Shown here one piece after another: positions 31,201-41,516 of a DNA stretch of 64,000 bases. Source of the stretch: Euglena gracilis (lineage: Eukaryota; Euglenida; Euglenophyceae; Euglenales); assembly GCA_039621445.1 (NCBI GenBank), contig CP154955.1:5756785-5820784 (forward strand). Direction: 5' to 3'. Under the pieces are notes generated by a model. The model saw only the letters and a program-made list of their open reading frames with translations, had not been told where the DNA came from and searched no databases. The position numbers were made by a program, and so were the translations under genes. Every line of letters starts with the position of its first letter. The first letter of the stretch is position 1.

Positions 31201-33380
31201 TAACCAACCGCGACCCCCCAGTTAACTACAGTTAACCAACTGAGGGGGTCTGGACAGTTAATTGTACCAACTCTGCTGCAGGAGAGCTGCGGGCATGAAT
31301 AAAAAATTATTTTCCTAGAAAAATTTCGGAAATTTTTCCATTTTATTTTTCAGAAAAATTTCAGGTACAATCCTACCCTTCCCAGGGTTTTTTCTTCCCA
31401 GCCGCGAGCGACCGGATCCCAAGTTTTCGAATCACCTCCGTATGACCACCAGCTCTCTGCAAAGTCCGAGTTATTCACCCGCGATTGCAGTGTCATTTTT
31501 CCACGTGGAAAAAATATGGAAATTTATTTTTTGGGAAAAGTTCTGGGAAAATTTCTTTCGGGTGGGAGATGCCTAATTTTGGTTAAAATATAGTTGTTGT
31601 GCACATTTTTGGCTCCAATAAGGGCAAATGGGTCAAAATTTTGGGTTTGCCGATGCCCAGTTTGGAACCAAAATCCTAATTTGATGTGTGGAAATGCCTA
31701 ATTTTTGGTGGCATCATCCAAATTTTGCGACTTGGTGATTCCTAATTTTGACCTGGAAAAATCGGTTTCCCCCCCGCACCCCCCCTCCTCCCCGCAACCC
31801 CCCCGCAACCCCACCCGCAACCCGACTCACCCCCAATTGGGTAGTTGACCGACTACCCATCCCCCCCCCCAGCCTACGCTATGCGTCACAACTCTTTGGC
31901 GAAACCAACTCCTCGCTGCGCCCTACGGGGCAAAAAGAGGGCACGGGCAGGGCCTCAGGGGCAGTTCCCAGGTGCGCTCAACCGTGAGGTCACATTTCCC
32001 TTATATAAAATATTTTTCCGAAATTTTTCTGAATTTTTTCCGAAATTTTTCCAAAAGAAAAATGTTTTTTATATTTTCCCGGAAAAAAAACAATCCTAGA
32101 GAAGGGCCGGGGTCATGGTGATAATGCGCCTCCCGGACCTGGAAAAACTGTTTTCGAGCCAAAAATGAGTGTCTTTCAACCCCCCCCCCCTAGCCCCCAT
32201 TTTTGGCCCGAAACCCATGCATTTTGGGTCATTTCCGGGTCAAAGAGGTTCTGGCCAGGATTGGGGCGGGCCAGGCGGGGACGTGCCAGGCCGCCGGGCC
32301 GCCGGGCAGGCCCCGGTGGCTGTCATGAGCCTCAAACGTCTGCTGCAGTATGGCACCATCAGACATGTAAAGAGCTCAGCACACACAAAAAAACCGAGGG
32401 TGGTAAAAGTTCATTTTCAAAAACAAACTTGTTGGTTTCATAGTTGGCATCTTGTTTTTTGGATGCTGCTTTTTTTGATTCTGACATTTTTTTTTCCAAA
32501 AAGAAACACCCACGAGGTTTTGCATGAAAAAATTTTGATGTATTTTCTCGATCATTCTTGGAAACTTCTAGTTCATTTCTGCAAAAAGTCCCTCCACAAA
32601 AAAAGAAAAATGGCATTAAATTGCATTTTTTTTTGGAGTTTTGGATGCTTTTGACCAATTTTTTGGCTGTTTTTGAATTTTGCAGGATTTGAAGTATGGT
32701 TTGTGTGTCAGCCAGCTTTTCCAAAAAAATTCACTTTTGTTTTTTTTGATGTTTTTTTTCTGGCATTTTTTTTAAAAAAAACGTGTTTTGTTTTTTTCAA
32801 TAATGAAACAAAAATTATCGATGGTTTTTTTAAAACATCTCCCCCCCAAAGAAACATTTTAAAAAGCAAAAGGGTGACGATGTTGAACATGGTTGCGATC
32901 TTCGTTCTTTTGCAACAGGTTTGTTTCTGAATGCCTTCCATGGTTGATGCTCACCACTTGTGCCAAAATGACATTGCCAATTTCTCTGTGGGACGCAGGG
33001 TGCCAAACGTTCATTTACATAAGAAATAGTTTTCACAGGGGATGTGAGCCCCCCGCATCCCGAACCACCCCCATAAACACAACAACCCTTTTTATGTTCA
33101 AAGTGAATGCAAATTTTGGAACATATTGGAGAAAGGATTTCAAGAACGGTGCCCCAGGCGCCGGTTCGGGCGTGAAGCCAGTGCTTGAGTCACAGTACTA
33201 AGTTCTGACACACAACCATACCGACACTTGTATTTAGTTTTTCCTTCCAGCAGAGATTTCTTTACTCTTCAAAGTTGTTTGTGCAAAAGGAATGCACATT
33301 TTCACAAGAAGTTGTGTTTTTTTTGTGGTTAATCAATCTGTTGTTTCCCCTATGAAAAATAACAATAGCAAGCAAAGGGC
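31201..33380. other. Non-genic, repeat-derived DNA
   Basis: 31370-31490 is a decayed module E (GCGAGCGACCGGATCCC, GAGTTATTCACCCGCG). 31745-31870 holds CCCCCGCAACCC repeats and a TAGTTGACCGACTACCC remnant. 32120-32250 is a single 161-bp-type module. 32324-32440 has a frame 'MSLKRLLQYGTIRHVKSSAH' in unremarkable composition that might be an exon, but I recognise no family. The rest is AT-rich. Confidence 0.45.
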
Positions 33381-34381
33381 CTCTCACATTGTTGAGTTCC
33401 ATTCCCCTGGGAATGCATTTTGGTCTCCTGCAACTGAGCTATGTGGCTCCCCGGTGGAGTTGCCTTGAGGTCGTTCGGGAAGACGAGGGGCTGCTGGACC
33501 AGTCACCCATGGCACGGGCCGTGTCCCCAGTGACCAGGACTGCAATGCCCTTCTGTTGGTTGGCTTGTGCCTTCTGGCATCATGCTTCATTGGCTGGATT
33601 ACATGGAATGTTTCCATGGACATCTTTGCAACGCACATCTACTAATGTCTTGGTCCCCCCCCCCCGACCCATTCAATCCAGCCAACCTAAATTTACAAAG
33701 AGAAGCTAGGCTGAAGCTTTTGTCATGGCCCTTGCATCTCTTTGAGGTTTTGCTGACCAGATTTTTGTTTTTTTTTGGGTTCGCAAACCCCCGGGGGCGG
33801 GGGCTGGAATGCAGCTAGTCCAAACCTGGCCAGTGGACCCCGGGGGGGGGGGCGTAGCAGGCTGACCGGCGATTGAAGCACCTATTTCCTTTTGGGCCGC
33901 AAAACTTGCCAAAAATGTCCTATTTTGGTCGTTTTTGAATTTTTTGAAATAATCAACCAAGAAATCCATCAAAACCTAATTTGCACCTCGGCCCACAGCG
34001 CCGGAGGAAAATTTTTTTTCGAGTTAAACCGGCGTTTGAGACGCCGGGTTCAGGACAGAACCGGCGTCCCCCCCCACGGGTTTTCCGGAGGCCGGTTCTA
34101 TCCTAAAACCCGGCGTTAGGAACGCTGGTTCTGTCCAAAACCCGGCGTCCGGTTTGGGATTGTATTTTGTGCAAAAAAAAGTGTGCCAATGTAAACCCAG
34201 AAACAAAAATCTCCTTGGCTGAAGGGGGATAAGAGGCACAATTGCTGAGTGCAAAATATCATGGATGTGGCGGCAAGTGCTTTGCAGTTTCTGAGGTGGG
34301 GGGAGGATTGCTAGGCATACAGGGAGCCACAGCTGCAGCAACTACAGGGCAAAACACATTGCCGGCAAGGAAACACATTGC
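33381..34381. other. Low-repeat stretch plus GC palindromes
   Basis: 33390-33720 has few homopolymer runs and open frames on both strands, but no recognised domain. 34025-34145 contains CCGGCGT…ACGCCGGGTTC palindromes related to 595-690. No gene is called. Confidence 0.4.
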
Positions 34382-34583
34382 GGAAATTTTGGCTGGACCC
34401 CATTGGGTTTTTTCAGAAGTACGGTTGGGAAATTTTGGGTGGACCTCCCCTGGGTTTTTATCAGACATACGGCAGGGAAATTTTGGCTGGACCCGCCTTG
34501 GGTTATTTCAGAAATACGGTAAAATGTTGACTGCCCACCCCTGGGTTTTTCCTAATTACGGTTGGGAAATTTTGGCTGGAAAG
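34382..34583 (+). repeat. ~48-bp minisatellite
   Basis: About 4.3 units of GGGAAATTTTGGCTGGACCC followed by CTGGGTTTTTTCAGAAATACGG, with starts near 34380, 34427, 34475 and 34521 and a partial unit at 34564. Confidence 0.9.
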
Positions 34584-34725
34584 TTTGGCAGCACCCCACC
34601 CAAACTCTGAAAAAGCCATGGCCCGGCGTCCGGGACGCCGGGTTCAGGACAAAACCAGCGTCCGCCACCCCTTTTTGTAGTAGAAGGGACCCTTGGACCT
34701 CCCCCTGGGGGGACGGGGGGTCTAG

Positions 34726-35136
34726 CTAGTGGCTTTTTTCTGTTGTCTGGCAAAATGGCAAGCCAGTGGACCTCCCCGACTGCTGCGCACGTTGAGCCAC
34801 ACATTGTTCAATGACGCTTGCCTCATCGAACAACAGGCTGGGTTCCAGCTCCCATCCCGTCCAGGCAACAAAGAAAGCATCCAGCTCACGATAAGAGGCT
34901 TGCCGATGTTGACACAGTTTGGCGAACTCCAAACAGTTGGCAACAGCAGCAAGCTGTGCACCCACGGAGCTGGACTTTTTCTTTGTGTTGCCCTGTGCCA
35001 GCAAGGTGCCATGAAGGGGGTCAGCCTTCGGCTTCTTGGCATCTTGCTGGTATACCGCAAGAGCAGCCAGGAACAGTTCCGTCCTAGGGGGAGGTGGCAA
35101 AAGACCATTCACAAAGTTTGCCGTGCGTTTGGCCAT
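34726..35136 (-). CDS. Conserved ORF of element J, copy 2 (136 aa, unknown function)
   Basis: Paralogue of 14110-14505: 'MAKRTANFVNGLLPP', 'LFLAALAVYQQDAKKPKADP', 'LAAVANCLEFAKLCQHRQAS', 'FDEASVIEQCVAQRAQQ'. It is complete from ATG to stop, but the two copies have different C-terminal tails, so at least one is truncated or spliced onward. Just upstream of its ATG is a poly-Pu stretch and then the GTGGCAATGACACGTTTTCC minisatellite, as in copy 1. Function unknown. Confidence 0.55.
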   Translation of the reverse strand: MAKRTANFVNGLLPPPPRTELFLAALAVYQQDAKKPKADPLHGTLLAQGNTKKKSSSVGAQLAAVANCLEFAKLCQHRQASYRELDAFFVAWTGWELEPSLLFDEASVIEQCVAQRAQQSGRSTGLPFCQTTEKSH

Positions 35137-35184
35137 AGTGGGAGGGCTGTGGAAAAAAAAAAAGAAGAAAAAAGGGGGGGTAAC

Positions 35185-35330
35185 ACGTTTTCCATTAGGG
35201 CATCTGTGGCAATGACACGTTTTCCATTAGAGCATCTGTGGCAATGACACGTTTTCCATTAGAGCATCTGTGGCAATGACACGTTTTCCATAAAGGCATC
35301 TCTGGTAAGGCACGTTTTCCATTAGTGCGC
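35185..35330 (+). repeat. CACGTTTTCCATTAGGGCAT minisatellite, left block
   Basis: Four to five 32-bp units (GCATCTGTGGCAATGACACG then TTTTCCATTAGG). The same unit recurs reversed at 36360-36535, and in the variant TTTTCAGTGAGG in element J copy 1. Confidence 0.92.
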
Positions 35331-35433
35331 CTTTTTTTGGGTCCGAATTTCACAAACTCGCGTTTTTGACCCCTTGCGTGAGTCATGACCACAAATTTCA
35401 GGGCAGGCATTTGGCGGGCTCTGAACACATTTT

Positions 35434-35553
35434 TAAACAAATTGTGGCTGAGCCCAGATTTCAGCCTGAAAACGTGTTCAGGGGGCCCCTTCGGGGGCCC
35501 CCCCGCTGAACACGTTTTCAGGCTGAAATCTGGGCTCAGCCACAATTTGTGTG
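35434..35553. repeat. Large palindrome, second copy
   Basis: Same arms as 14809-14925 (AATTGTGGCTGAGCCCAGAT … CACAATTTGTG), with the loop GGGGGCCCCTTCGGGGGCCC. Conserved arms with a variable loop suggest the stem itself has been maintained or is recent. Confidence 0.92.
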
Positions 35554-35868
35554 CAGAAAGTGGGGGGGGGTGAGCAGGAGGGTTGTTTTTCAGGGGTATA
35601 TGTGAGGGCTTTCCCTCCAGAACCAGAGGGGGGGGGTGCTGGATATCCCAGAAATTGGGACTGGGCCTTGTCTGGCTTTGTTCAGAGGGGAACAGGGGGT
35701 TCTGATTAATGACACAAAAGTGAAGAATATTTGGGCCTCGTTCACTGGGAAAACCCAGTGAACGAGTGTCCGCTGTCCCGTGTCGCTGCCAGGGTTCTGG
35801 AGCTGACCGAATATTTTTGTATATTTTTTTGGATGTTATTGGACAATATTCCAAAGCCAAAGTAAGCC

Positions 35869-36072
35869 TTGCCTCATGCTGTGTCCCGACTGCCTATAAA
35901 ACAGGACAAATGTGGTTTTTGTGGTGTTGCCATTCCCAAAAATCCAAATCGTGTGGAGCTGAGGAAAGTGGTGTGTGACGCCTGCGGTTTGGCATATCAT
36001 TTTCATTGCCATGATTTGCGGCGGCCACCAAAGTATGGCTCTTTTTTGTGTAAAGTGTGTCGTGTTCCGTGA
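35869..36072 (+). CDS. PHD-finger protein fragment (C4HC3), C-terminal exon
   Basis: The frame ends in a complete PHD finger: KCGFCG, then V-V-C-D-A-C, A-Y-H-F-H-C, and F-L-C-K-V-C at ~15 residues, followed by RVP and a stop. The spacing C-x2-C-x17-C-x2-C-x4-H-x2-C-x14-C-x2-C fits the PHD zinc-binding pattern. These domains read histone H3 in known chromatin proteins. AAAACAG just before GACAAATGTGG is a plausible splice acceptor, so the real exon may begin near 35904. It lies in a partial copy of element J, and the paralogue at 13812-14020 carries a frameshift. It may be a captured host-gene exon or a native transposon protein. Confidence 0.7.
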   Translation: MPHAVSRLPIKQDKCGFCGVAIPKNPNRVELRKVVCDACGLAYHFHCHDLRRPPKYGSFLCKVCRVP

Positions 36073-36154
36073 CGTCTAACGCTCCCTGTTGTATTGCTCA
36101 AAGGCAACCTCTGTCCATTTCTTGTGTTGTAGAGTACCCCCCTAGACCTACCTA

Positions 36155-36231
36155 CCATGCCCCCCCCCCCATATAAGACCCCCCCTCGGGAGCCAAAATC
36201 CCAGGGGGGGTCTTATATGGGGGTGGCATGG
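36155..36231. mobile_element. 77-bp C-tract TIR micro-element (family K)
   Basis: Flanked by TA (36153-36154 and 36232-36233). The ends CCATGCC-C(n)-ATATAAGACCCCCC and their complement meet around a short AT-poor loop (TCGGGAGCCAAAATCCCAG). Practically all of it is inverted repeat. Confidence 0.85.
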
Positions 36232-36300
36232 TAGTCTAGTCTAGTCTAGTCTGGTCTAGTCTAGTCTCGACCTACCTAGTCTAGGGTAGAGGCCGGGTAG
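36231..36300 (+). repeat. (CTAGT)n microsatellite
   Basis: About eight pentamers of TAGTC with one G substitution, followed by a related GACCTACCTAGTCTAGGGTAGAG stretch. Confidence 0.9.
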
Positions 36301-36349
36301 AGGGCCGCCCGGCCTCTTAACCTGTCGCTGAATTTTCATGACAACAATT

Positions 36350-36596
36350 TTTTTGATGCCCTAATGGAAAACGTGTCATTGCCACAGATGCCTTAATGGA
36401 AAACGTGTCATTGCCACAGATGCCCTAATGGAAAACGTGTCATTGCCACAGATGCCCTAATGGAAAACGTGTCGTTGCCACAGATGCCCTAATGGAAAAC
36501 GTGTCATTGCCACAAATGCCCTAATGGAAAACGTGTTCATGACCACGAATTTCAGGGCAGGCATTTGGCGGGCTGAACACGTTTTTAAATACCAGG
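36350..36596 (-). mobile_element. End of a third element J copy, reversed
   Basis: Six units of the CACGTTTTCCATTAGGGCAT minisatellite on the minus strand, then TTCATGACCACGAATTTCAG, GCAGGCATTTGGCGGGC and TGAACACGTTTTTAAA. Read on the minus strand this equals the left end of copy 1 (13450-13650). It faces the partial copy at 34.7-35.55 kb, giving an inverted pair around the PHD exon. Confidence 0.8.
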
Positions 36597-36992
36597 CCAA
36601 GTTGACCTGGTTGCTTGGTTGGCCGAGGATGTATGCATGGGGTGGCATTTGAAAATCAAGAAAGAATTTTGTTTGAATCGGAAGATGAATTAATTTTAGG
36701 GACCCCCTGGAACCGAAATTTGCAACGGAAAAGTGGTTGAGTTCATCCTATGTATGGGAAAAGCACCTGAAACACGATTTTCGGGAATTTAAAGCCCCCC
36801 CCCCCGAAAAATAGCTGGTGGTTTTCCCAAAAAGGGGGAGGGGGATATGCATTAAAACTAGTTTGTTTAGTTTTGCTCCGTTTCCCACTCCTTGTGGGGG
36901 GGGGGCAGCCGCACCTGTACTGGGCTTTCCAGGCGGAGATACTCAATGCTAGTTGAAAAGTTAAAAAAAAATGTAACAAAAAAGGGAGACAC

Positions 36993-37184
36993 ATGCACGC
37001 CATTGGATGCTGTAGCAAAGGGTCGGCAACGGGCTTGGTGTTTAAGGACCCAGGGGACGTGAATGCCGTCGCTCGGGCAGTCCGCAAAACCACAACCAAG
37101 GGAGTTGTGTTGCCTTTTGCGAGCGCCAATCCCCCCCCCCCCGACCAACCCCCTTTGCCCCAGTATTCTGGCATCCAGTGTTGA
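36993..37184 (+). pseudogene. Exon-like fragment shared with element J's gene
   Basis: The frame includes 'VNAVARAVRKTTTKGVVLPF' and 'ASANPPPP'. The first part matches the minus-strand segment 14105-14040 (VNAVARAFRKTTTEG), which lies there between the 131-codon ORF and the PHD finger. Here it is on its own, so it is either another displaced exon or part of a further copy. A C10 run ends the similarity. Confidence 0.5.
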
Positions 37185-37639
37185 TTTTCAGCTAAAATAC
37201 CATCGAACTATCCCCACCCCAATTTTCGCCACCTGACCGGAAATAATTGCACCCCCTCAAGGAGCGTGGGAAGTTTTTTCTGAGTCGAAGATTTTTTGCC
37301 TCCTTCCGCCAGTTTCATTGCAATTTCCTCAATAATTTTTATAATTGTAATAGCATTTCCTCAGTATTTTTTTCGCTGCGGGGGGGGGGGGGGGCTTCAC
37401 ACCGCACCCTGTGCTCTTCATCCCCACTGGACAGGGCATTGGGCTTTGCATATTGGGTGGGGTGGGTTCAAATAAATCCATCGCAGAGCCAACGGGAGTA
37501 AACCCCCCGGAAAAACCCCCACTTATAACCAGGTTTTGAATAGTGCTGAGCTCTTGATAAGCGCACACCCACTCTTCATAGACCCCCCTATATGCACCGG
37601 CCCACTCCATGGATCTCTTTTGACTGAAATGCAAGGGTT

Positions 37640-38460
37640 TTGTGCCCGAAACCGGAGGCCAGGGGGCCAAAAAGCAGTCGTTTTTCGCTCAAATAACACG
37701 CTTTCCGGGTCCGGGAAGCCAAAAAACATCGTTTCAAGCAAATTTTTTTAGATTTTTTTCGACTTTTTTGACCCGAAAATCACCCAAAAGCAATGGGTTG
37801 GCGGCCCAAATCGGGGGGCTGGCGGGTCGAAAAACACTCATTTTCGGCTCAAAAACAGTTTTTCCGGTGCGGGAGACCAAAAAAAATCGTTTCGGGGCGA
37901 ATTTTTTTTCCATTTTTTTCGATTTTTTTTTACCCGGTTTTGACCCACAGTCAATGGGTTGGCGGCCCAAAACGGGGCGCTGGCGGGTTGAAAAACGCTC
38001 ATTTTCGGCTCAAAAACAGTTTTTCCAGGCACGGGAGGCCAAAAAACATCGTTTCGGGCAAAAATTTTTTCGATTTTTTTCGACTTTTTTTTGGCCGAAA
38101 ATGACAAAGTCGAACAGTGGAAAAAGTGTACAAAATGGCCTAAATTGGCCCCCCCCCAAAAAAACGCCCGTATCTCGGGCTGGGCGGGGAGTTGTGGGGA
38201 AACCAAAATCCCAGTAGATAGAGCGTTCCAAGGGCTTCAATTTAGGTCTCCGGACATTTCCTTTGATTTTGCATCATTTTCGAGAAATTTTGAAAACATC
38301 GATTTTTTGACCCCCCCACCCCCCGAAAACGGCCAAGTCGAGCAGTGGGAAAAGTGTACAAAACGGCCATCTGCGCCGAAACGGCCGTATCTCGGGCCAG
38401 GCGGGGATTTGCGGGGAAATCAAAATACCAGTAGATGGGGCGTTCCAAGGGCTTCAAATT
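37640..38460 (+). repeat. Array of ~161-bp modules
   Basis: At least three tandem copies of a module: GGTTGGCGGCCCAAAACGGG, CGCTGGCGGGTCGAAAAACG, CTCATTTTCGGCTCAAAAAC, AGTTTTTCCGG, GGCCAAAAAACATCGTTTCG, AATTTTTTTCGATTTTTTTC. Start-to-start spacing is 161 (37800 to 37961). Two further blocks contain TATCTCGGGC-type sequence with GCGTTCCAAGGGCTTCAAAT. Related arrays lie at 51350-52300, 60540-60840 and 62830-63290. All frames through them are artefacts. Confidence 0.9.
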
Positions 38461-38603
38461 AGGTCTCCGGACATTTCCTTTGATTTGGCTTCATTTTGGA
38501 GATATTTTGAAAATTGACATTTTTTTGGCCGAAATGGCAGAGTCCAAGGGGGGGGGGGGGCTTATCCAGGGGGGGGGGCGGGTAAATCCTACCGAGTTTG
38601 GAC

Positions 38604-38850
38604 CCCTTCACGCGTGAATAACTCAGGCCTGGCGGGGAGTTGGGGGTCAACCCCGGGTTATTCGGAAACTAGAAATCCAGTCGTTCGCGACTGGAAAAAA
38701 AAATACGGGAACCGGGCCGGGATCATGGTGATAATCCGTCGGTTCTCCTGGTGGCCCCGACCCGGGGGGGGGGGTCGAGGGGGGGTTTCGCCGGTGGTAA
38801 AGCTTCGCTCTTACCCATAAAGGGATAAGAGCTCAGCGACCCCCCCACTT
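38604..38850 (+). repeat. Dispersed module E with GCTCTTA hairpin, copy 2
   Basis: Begins GACCCCTTCACGCGTGAATAAC, includes GGAAACTAGAAATCCAGTCG and GGGATCATGGTGATAATCCG, and ends with AAGCTTCGCTCTTACCC then GGGATAAGAGCTCAGCGACC. It is conserved in order with 53073-53305 and, reversed, 15300-15920. Confidence 0.85.
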
Positions 38851-39862
38851 ATAACCCCCCCACCACAGGATAGGTGGTGGTCCACCACCACAGGATAGGA
38901 CTATACTTGCAGTTAGTGCAACCGGAAAAAATGCTTCCGTGCGCCGCGGAAAAAAAATTTTGTAGCCGGAAGCGCCGCGGTAAAAAATTTTCTGTGCGCC
39001 GCGAATGCCGCGGCACTGGTTTATGTGTGTGCCGCGACCGCCGCGGAAACTTTTGAAGTTTGTGCCGCGACCACCGCGGCAATTGTCCCTTTAAATTGTG
39101 TCCCACATATACTTCCTTCGGCCCTTCCCCTGCCTGGCCTCTTTGATATTTTCTCGACCATGGCTGAGAAGGGTATTTGGCAGCAGGGAGTGAACTTTTG
39201 TGCAAGCGTTCTTGTTTGTTTTCACAGATCAGCTTTCACCATGTCAAGCGAGACCTCCACATAAACGTTCTTGATTTCCGGGCAGAAAATTTTTTTTGCG
39301 CCGCAACCACCGCGGAAAAATTTTCCCCTTGCGCCGCGACCACCGCGGCAATGAATTTTGCTTGTGCCGCGACAGCCGCGGCGAAAATCTTCCTGTGCGC
39401 CACGACCACCGCGGGAAAAACATTTTTGCGCCGCGGCATGAGCGCCGCGGCGCACTAACTACAAGTATGGATAGGACCACCACCACAGGATAGGTGGTCC
39501 TTTCACCACCACCATAAGTTTGGTGGTTATAGGACCCACCAAACTGGGACCTATAACCCCCCCCCCCCGGGGAAGAAAAATGAAAGCCGCCGGGGACAAT
39601 TTTTTTTGGCCGCAAACCGCCCAAACACCATTTTTTTTGATTTTTTGAGACCGACCATCATCAAAAACGCCATTTTTGTCCAAATTTGCTGAAAAGTGCT
39701 AATTTCGGGGGGTTTCGGGGTCATTTTGGGGGGTCAGATTTTCACTACAATTCCGGCACCTATAACCCCCCCCCCCCCACCTGTAAACCCCCCCTTTCAG
39801 CCGGCCAACCAAACCGGATCTATTAAACCTCGGGGGGTTTATAAGTGGGAGGGGGGGCTTAG
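38846..39862. mobile_element. Composite C-tract element with ACTTATAA ends
   Basis: The ends are inverted: CCCACTTATAACCCCCCC-like at the left and GGGGGGTTTATAAGTGGG at the right (39835-39855). Inside are ACCACCACAGGATAGGTGG repeats, additional CCTATAACCCCCC motifs, and a nested element (38902-39468). The target duplication was not established. Confidence 0.55.
38902..39468. mobile_element. MULE-like insertion with 9-bp duplication and CCGCGG hairpins
   Basis: Flanked by GGATAGGAC (38893-38901 and 39469-39477). The ends are TATACTTGCAGTTAGTGC and GCACTAACTACAAGTAT. The interior has about ten short palindromes of the type GTGCCGCGACCACCGCGGCA, each followed by an A/T run. A 'MAEKGIW' frame at 39163 shows no domain. 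The 9-bp duplication suggests the Mutator group; no transposase is present. Confidence 0.7.
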
Positions 39863-41516
39863 GTCACAATTTATTTGTTAGGGCCCTGGGCCATTCAGCC
39901 CTATGTGATGCCGACTTCGCACCTCGACAGGAAGAAAGGCCCCCATCGCTATGTATCATATGGTGCCCATCCACATTTTGGCTCCTTTCTGCAACTGAGG
40001 CCCTGGCAATGACACGTTCATTTGGCATCAACGATGACCCTCAGGCCGGTTTGCACAGGTGGGTCAAACCTGCTTCCCCAGACAGGAGGACATCTTCATG
40101 GGGGAGGTTATGCAGTTCACCAGAGAAAGAAGAAGAATTTGAAAAAGTTTTTCACTTGTCTCTTGTGGAGAGGGTATCAAGTGAGCGTTGGTTTTTATGG
40201 GGGGGGGCGGGACATGCCATTGCTTAACGTGTGTCTGACCCCCCCTCCCCGGGGGTGACTGACTGGTTTTTGGCTCCAGACCCCACCCCGGGATTGTGGG
40301 GTCAGTCAGGAATGGCCGATAGTGGCCACCTGGTGCCAAAGGTGCCGTTTTGGGGGGGGGGGTTGGCCAAACAAAATCCATTGATTTTCGGCCGTTTTTG
40401 GCTGACTGCCCAAGGTGACCGGCCCGCGGGGGGGGGGAGGTAGGAAGTGGGTGACTCTTTTTTGAAAAGTGACTGCCTGGTTTGTTGAAAGTTGAAAGTG
40501 AGCCCCCCGGGTCAGTAAGCAATGGTGAGGTCTGGGAAAGGCTTGTGCTTGGTCGGGTGCCTACCCCACGGGGGGGGGTGCTAGGGGCAGGCATCCCATA
40601 GCACCCGATCCGACCCCCCCCCCCGGGGGGTATGGTTTTGGGGTGCCTGCCCCTAGCAGGCACCCCCCTCCGACCCTGGCGCCGAAGGCGCCGGGGGCCC
40701 GGAAAAGGCCATTTTCAATGAAAATTTTCTGGGTTCCCCCCGGACCCCTATCCCCGGGGGGGACCCAGAATATCCCCGGGGGGGGGGGGTGTCTGCTAGG
40801 GGCAGGCACCCTATAGCACCCCCCCCCGGTTGGTAAGCACAAGCATGGTCTGGGACACCTGAAATAGCTTTCAGATACAGATTCCCAGGAATGAGATGCT
40901 CAAATGCAGTTTTAGATCCCTTTTTGTGACCTCTGGTGGTTTATTTACTCCTCTGTTTGCTTTTTATTTGAATAAAAATGGGGACATTTTTTTTTAATCA
41001 TTGGAAAAGCTTTTCCCCAGATGTGAGCTTGACTAAAGATGGTTGGGAAGGACAGAGCTTTGCTGATGTTTCGCTCAGCGTTCAGCGTTCTTCTTTATTT
41101 CTTTGGTTTCTTTTGTAATTCAAAAACATTTTTGATGTATGTGTTGTTACAGAAAAATTTTGTGTGGTGAAGACAACAGCTTACACCATTTACCATTTGC
41201 CAATATATTTTTTGGTATCATTTTCAGACTTGACTTTGACTTTTTGGACGCAGGTGGATTTTTTGAGGTGGTTTTGGAAGTTGTTGTTGTTTGTTTTATT
41301 TTGTAGTCAAAAAATCCTCAGCCAAATCAGGAAATTGCTTTTTTTTGCACTCCCCAATGTTAACCCAGTGATCCTTGCGTCAGGTTGGAAAGTTTTCCAT
41401 TTCTGTGTTTTTTTTCAAGCATGAGAACAAAGGTGGGGTCAGGAGGATGCTGGCCCCAGTTCTCGGCGCTCCCTTGAAAATGGTTTCGGGTGTGTGTGAA
41501 AACGAATGAGGTCCTC
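39863..41516. other. Upstream flank of the glutathione peroxidase gene
   Basis: 39870-40200 is low in repeats with no gene recognised. 40200-40850 is a C/G-tract field with GACTGACTGGTTTTTGGCTCC and CTGCTAGGGGCAGGCACCC palindromes; related pieces lie inside the gene's introns at 43733-43845. 40860-41516 is AT-rich and largely free of G/C runs. It is the most likely place for the promoter and 5' UTR, but I see no defined promoter motif. Confidence 0.45.

Noticed and set aside
34729-35247. Plus-strand 172-codon frame antisense to the conserved ORF of element J
   Set aside because: The minus-strand frame is conserved from ATG in both copies. The plus frame is interrupted in the other copy and extends into the minisatellite.
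37642-38217. 191-codon frame through the 161-bp modules (also 51549-52445, 298 codons, and 60038-60694)
   Set aside because: Open frames are a by-product of a repeat with no stop in that phase. Other copies of the same module break the frame, and the composition is repeat-like.
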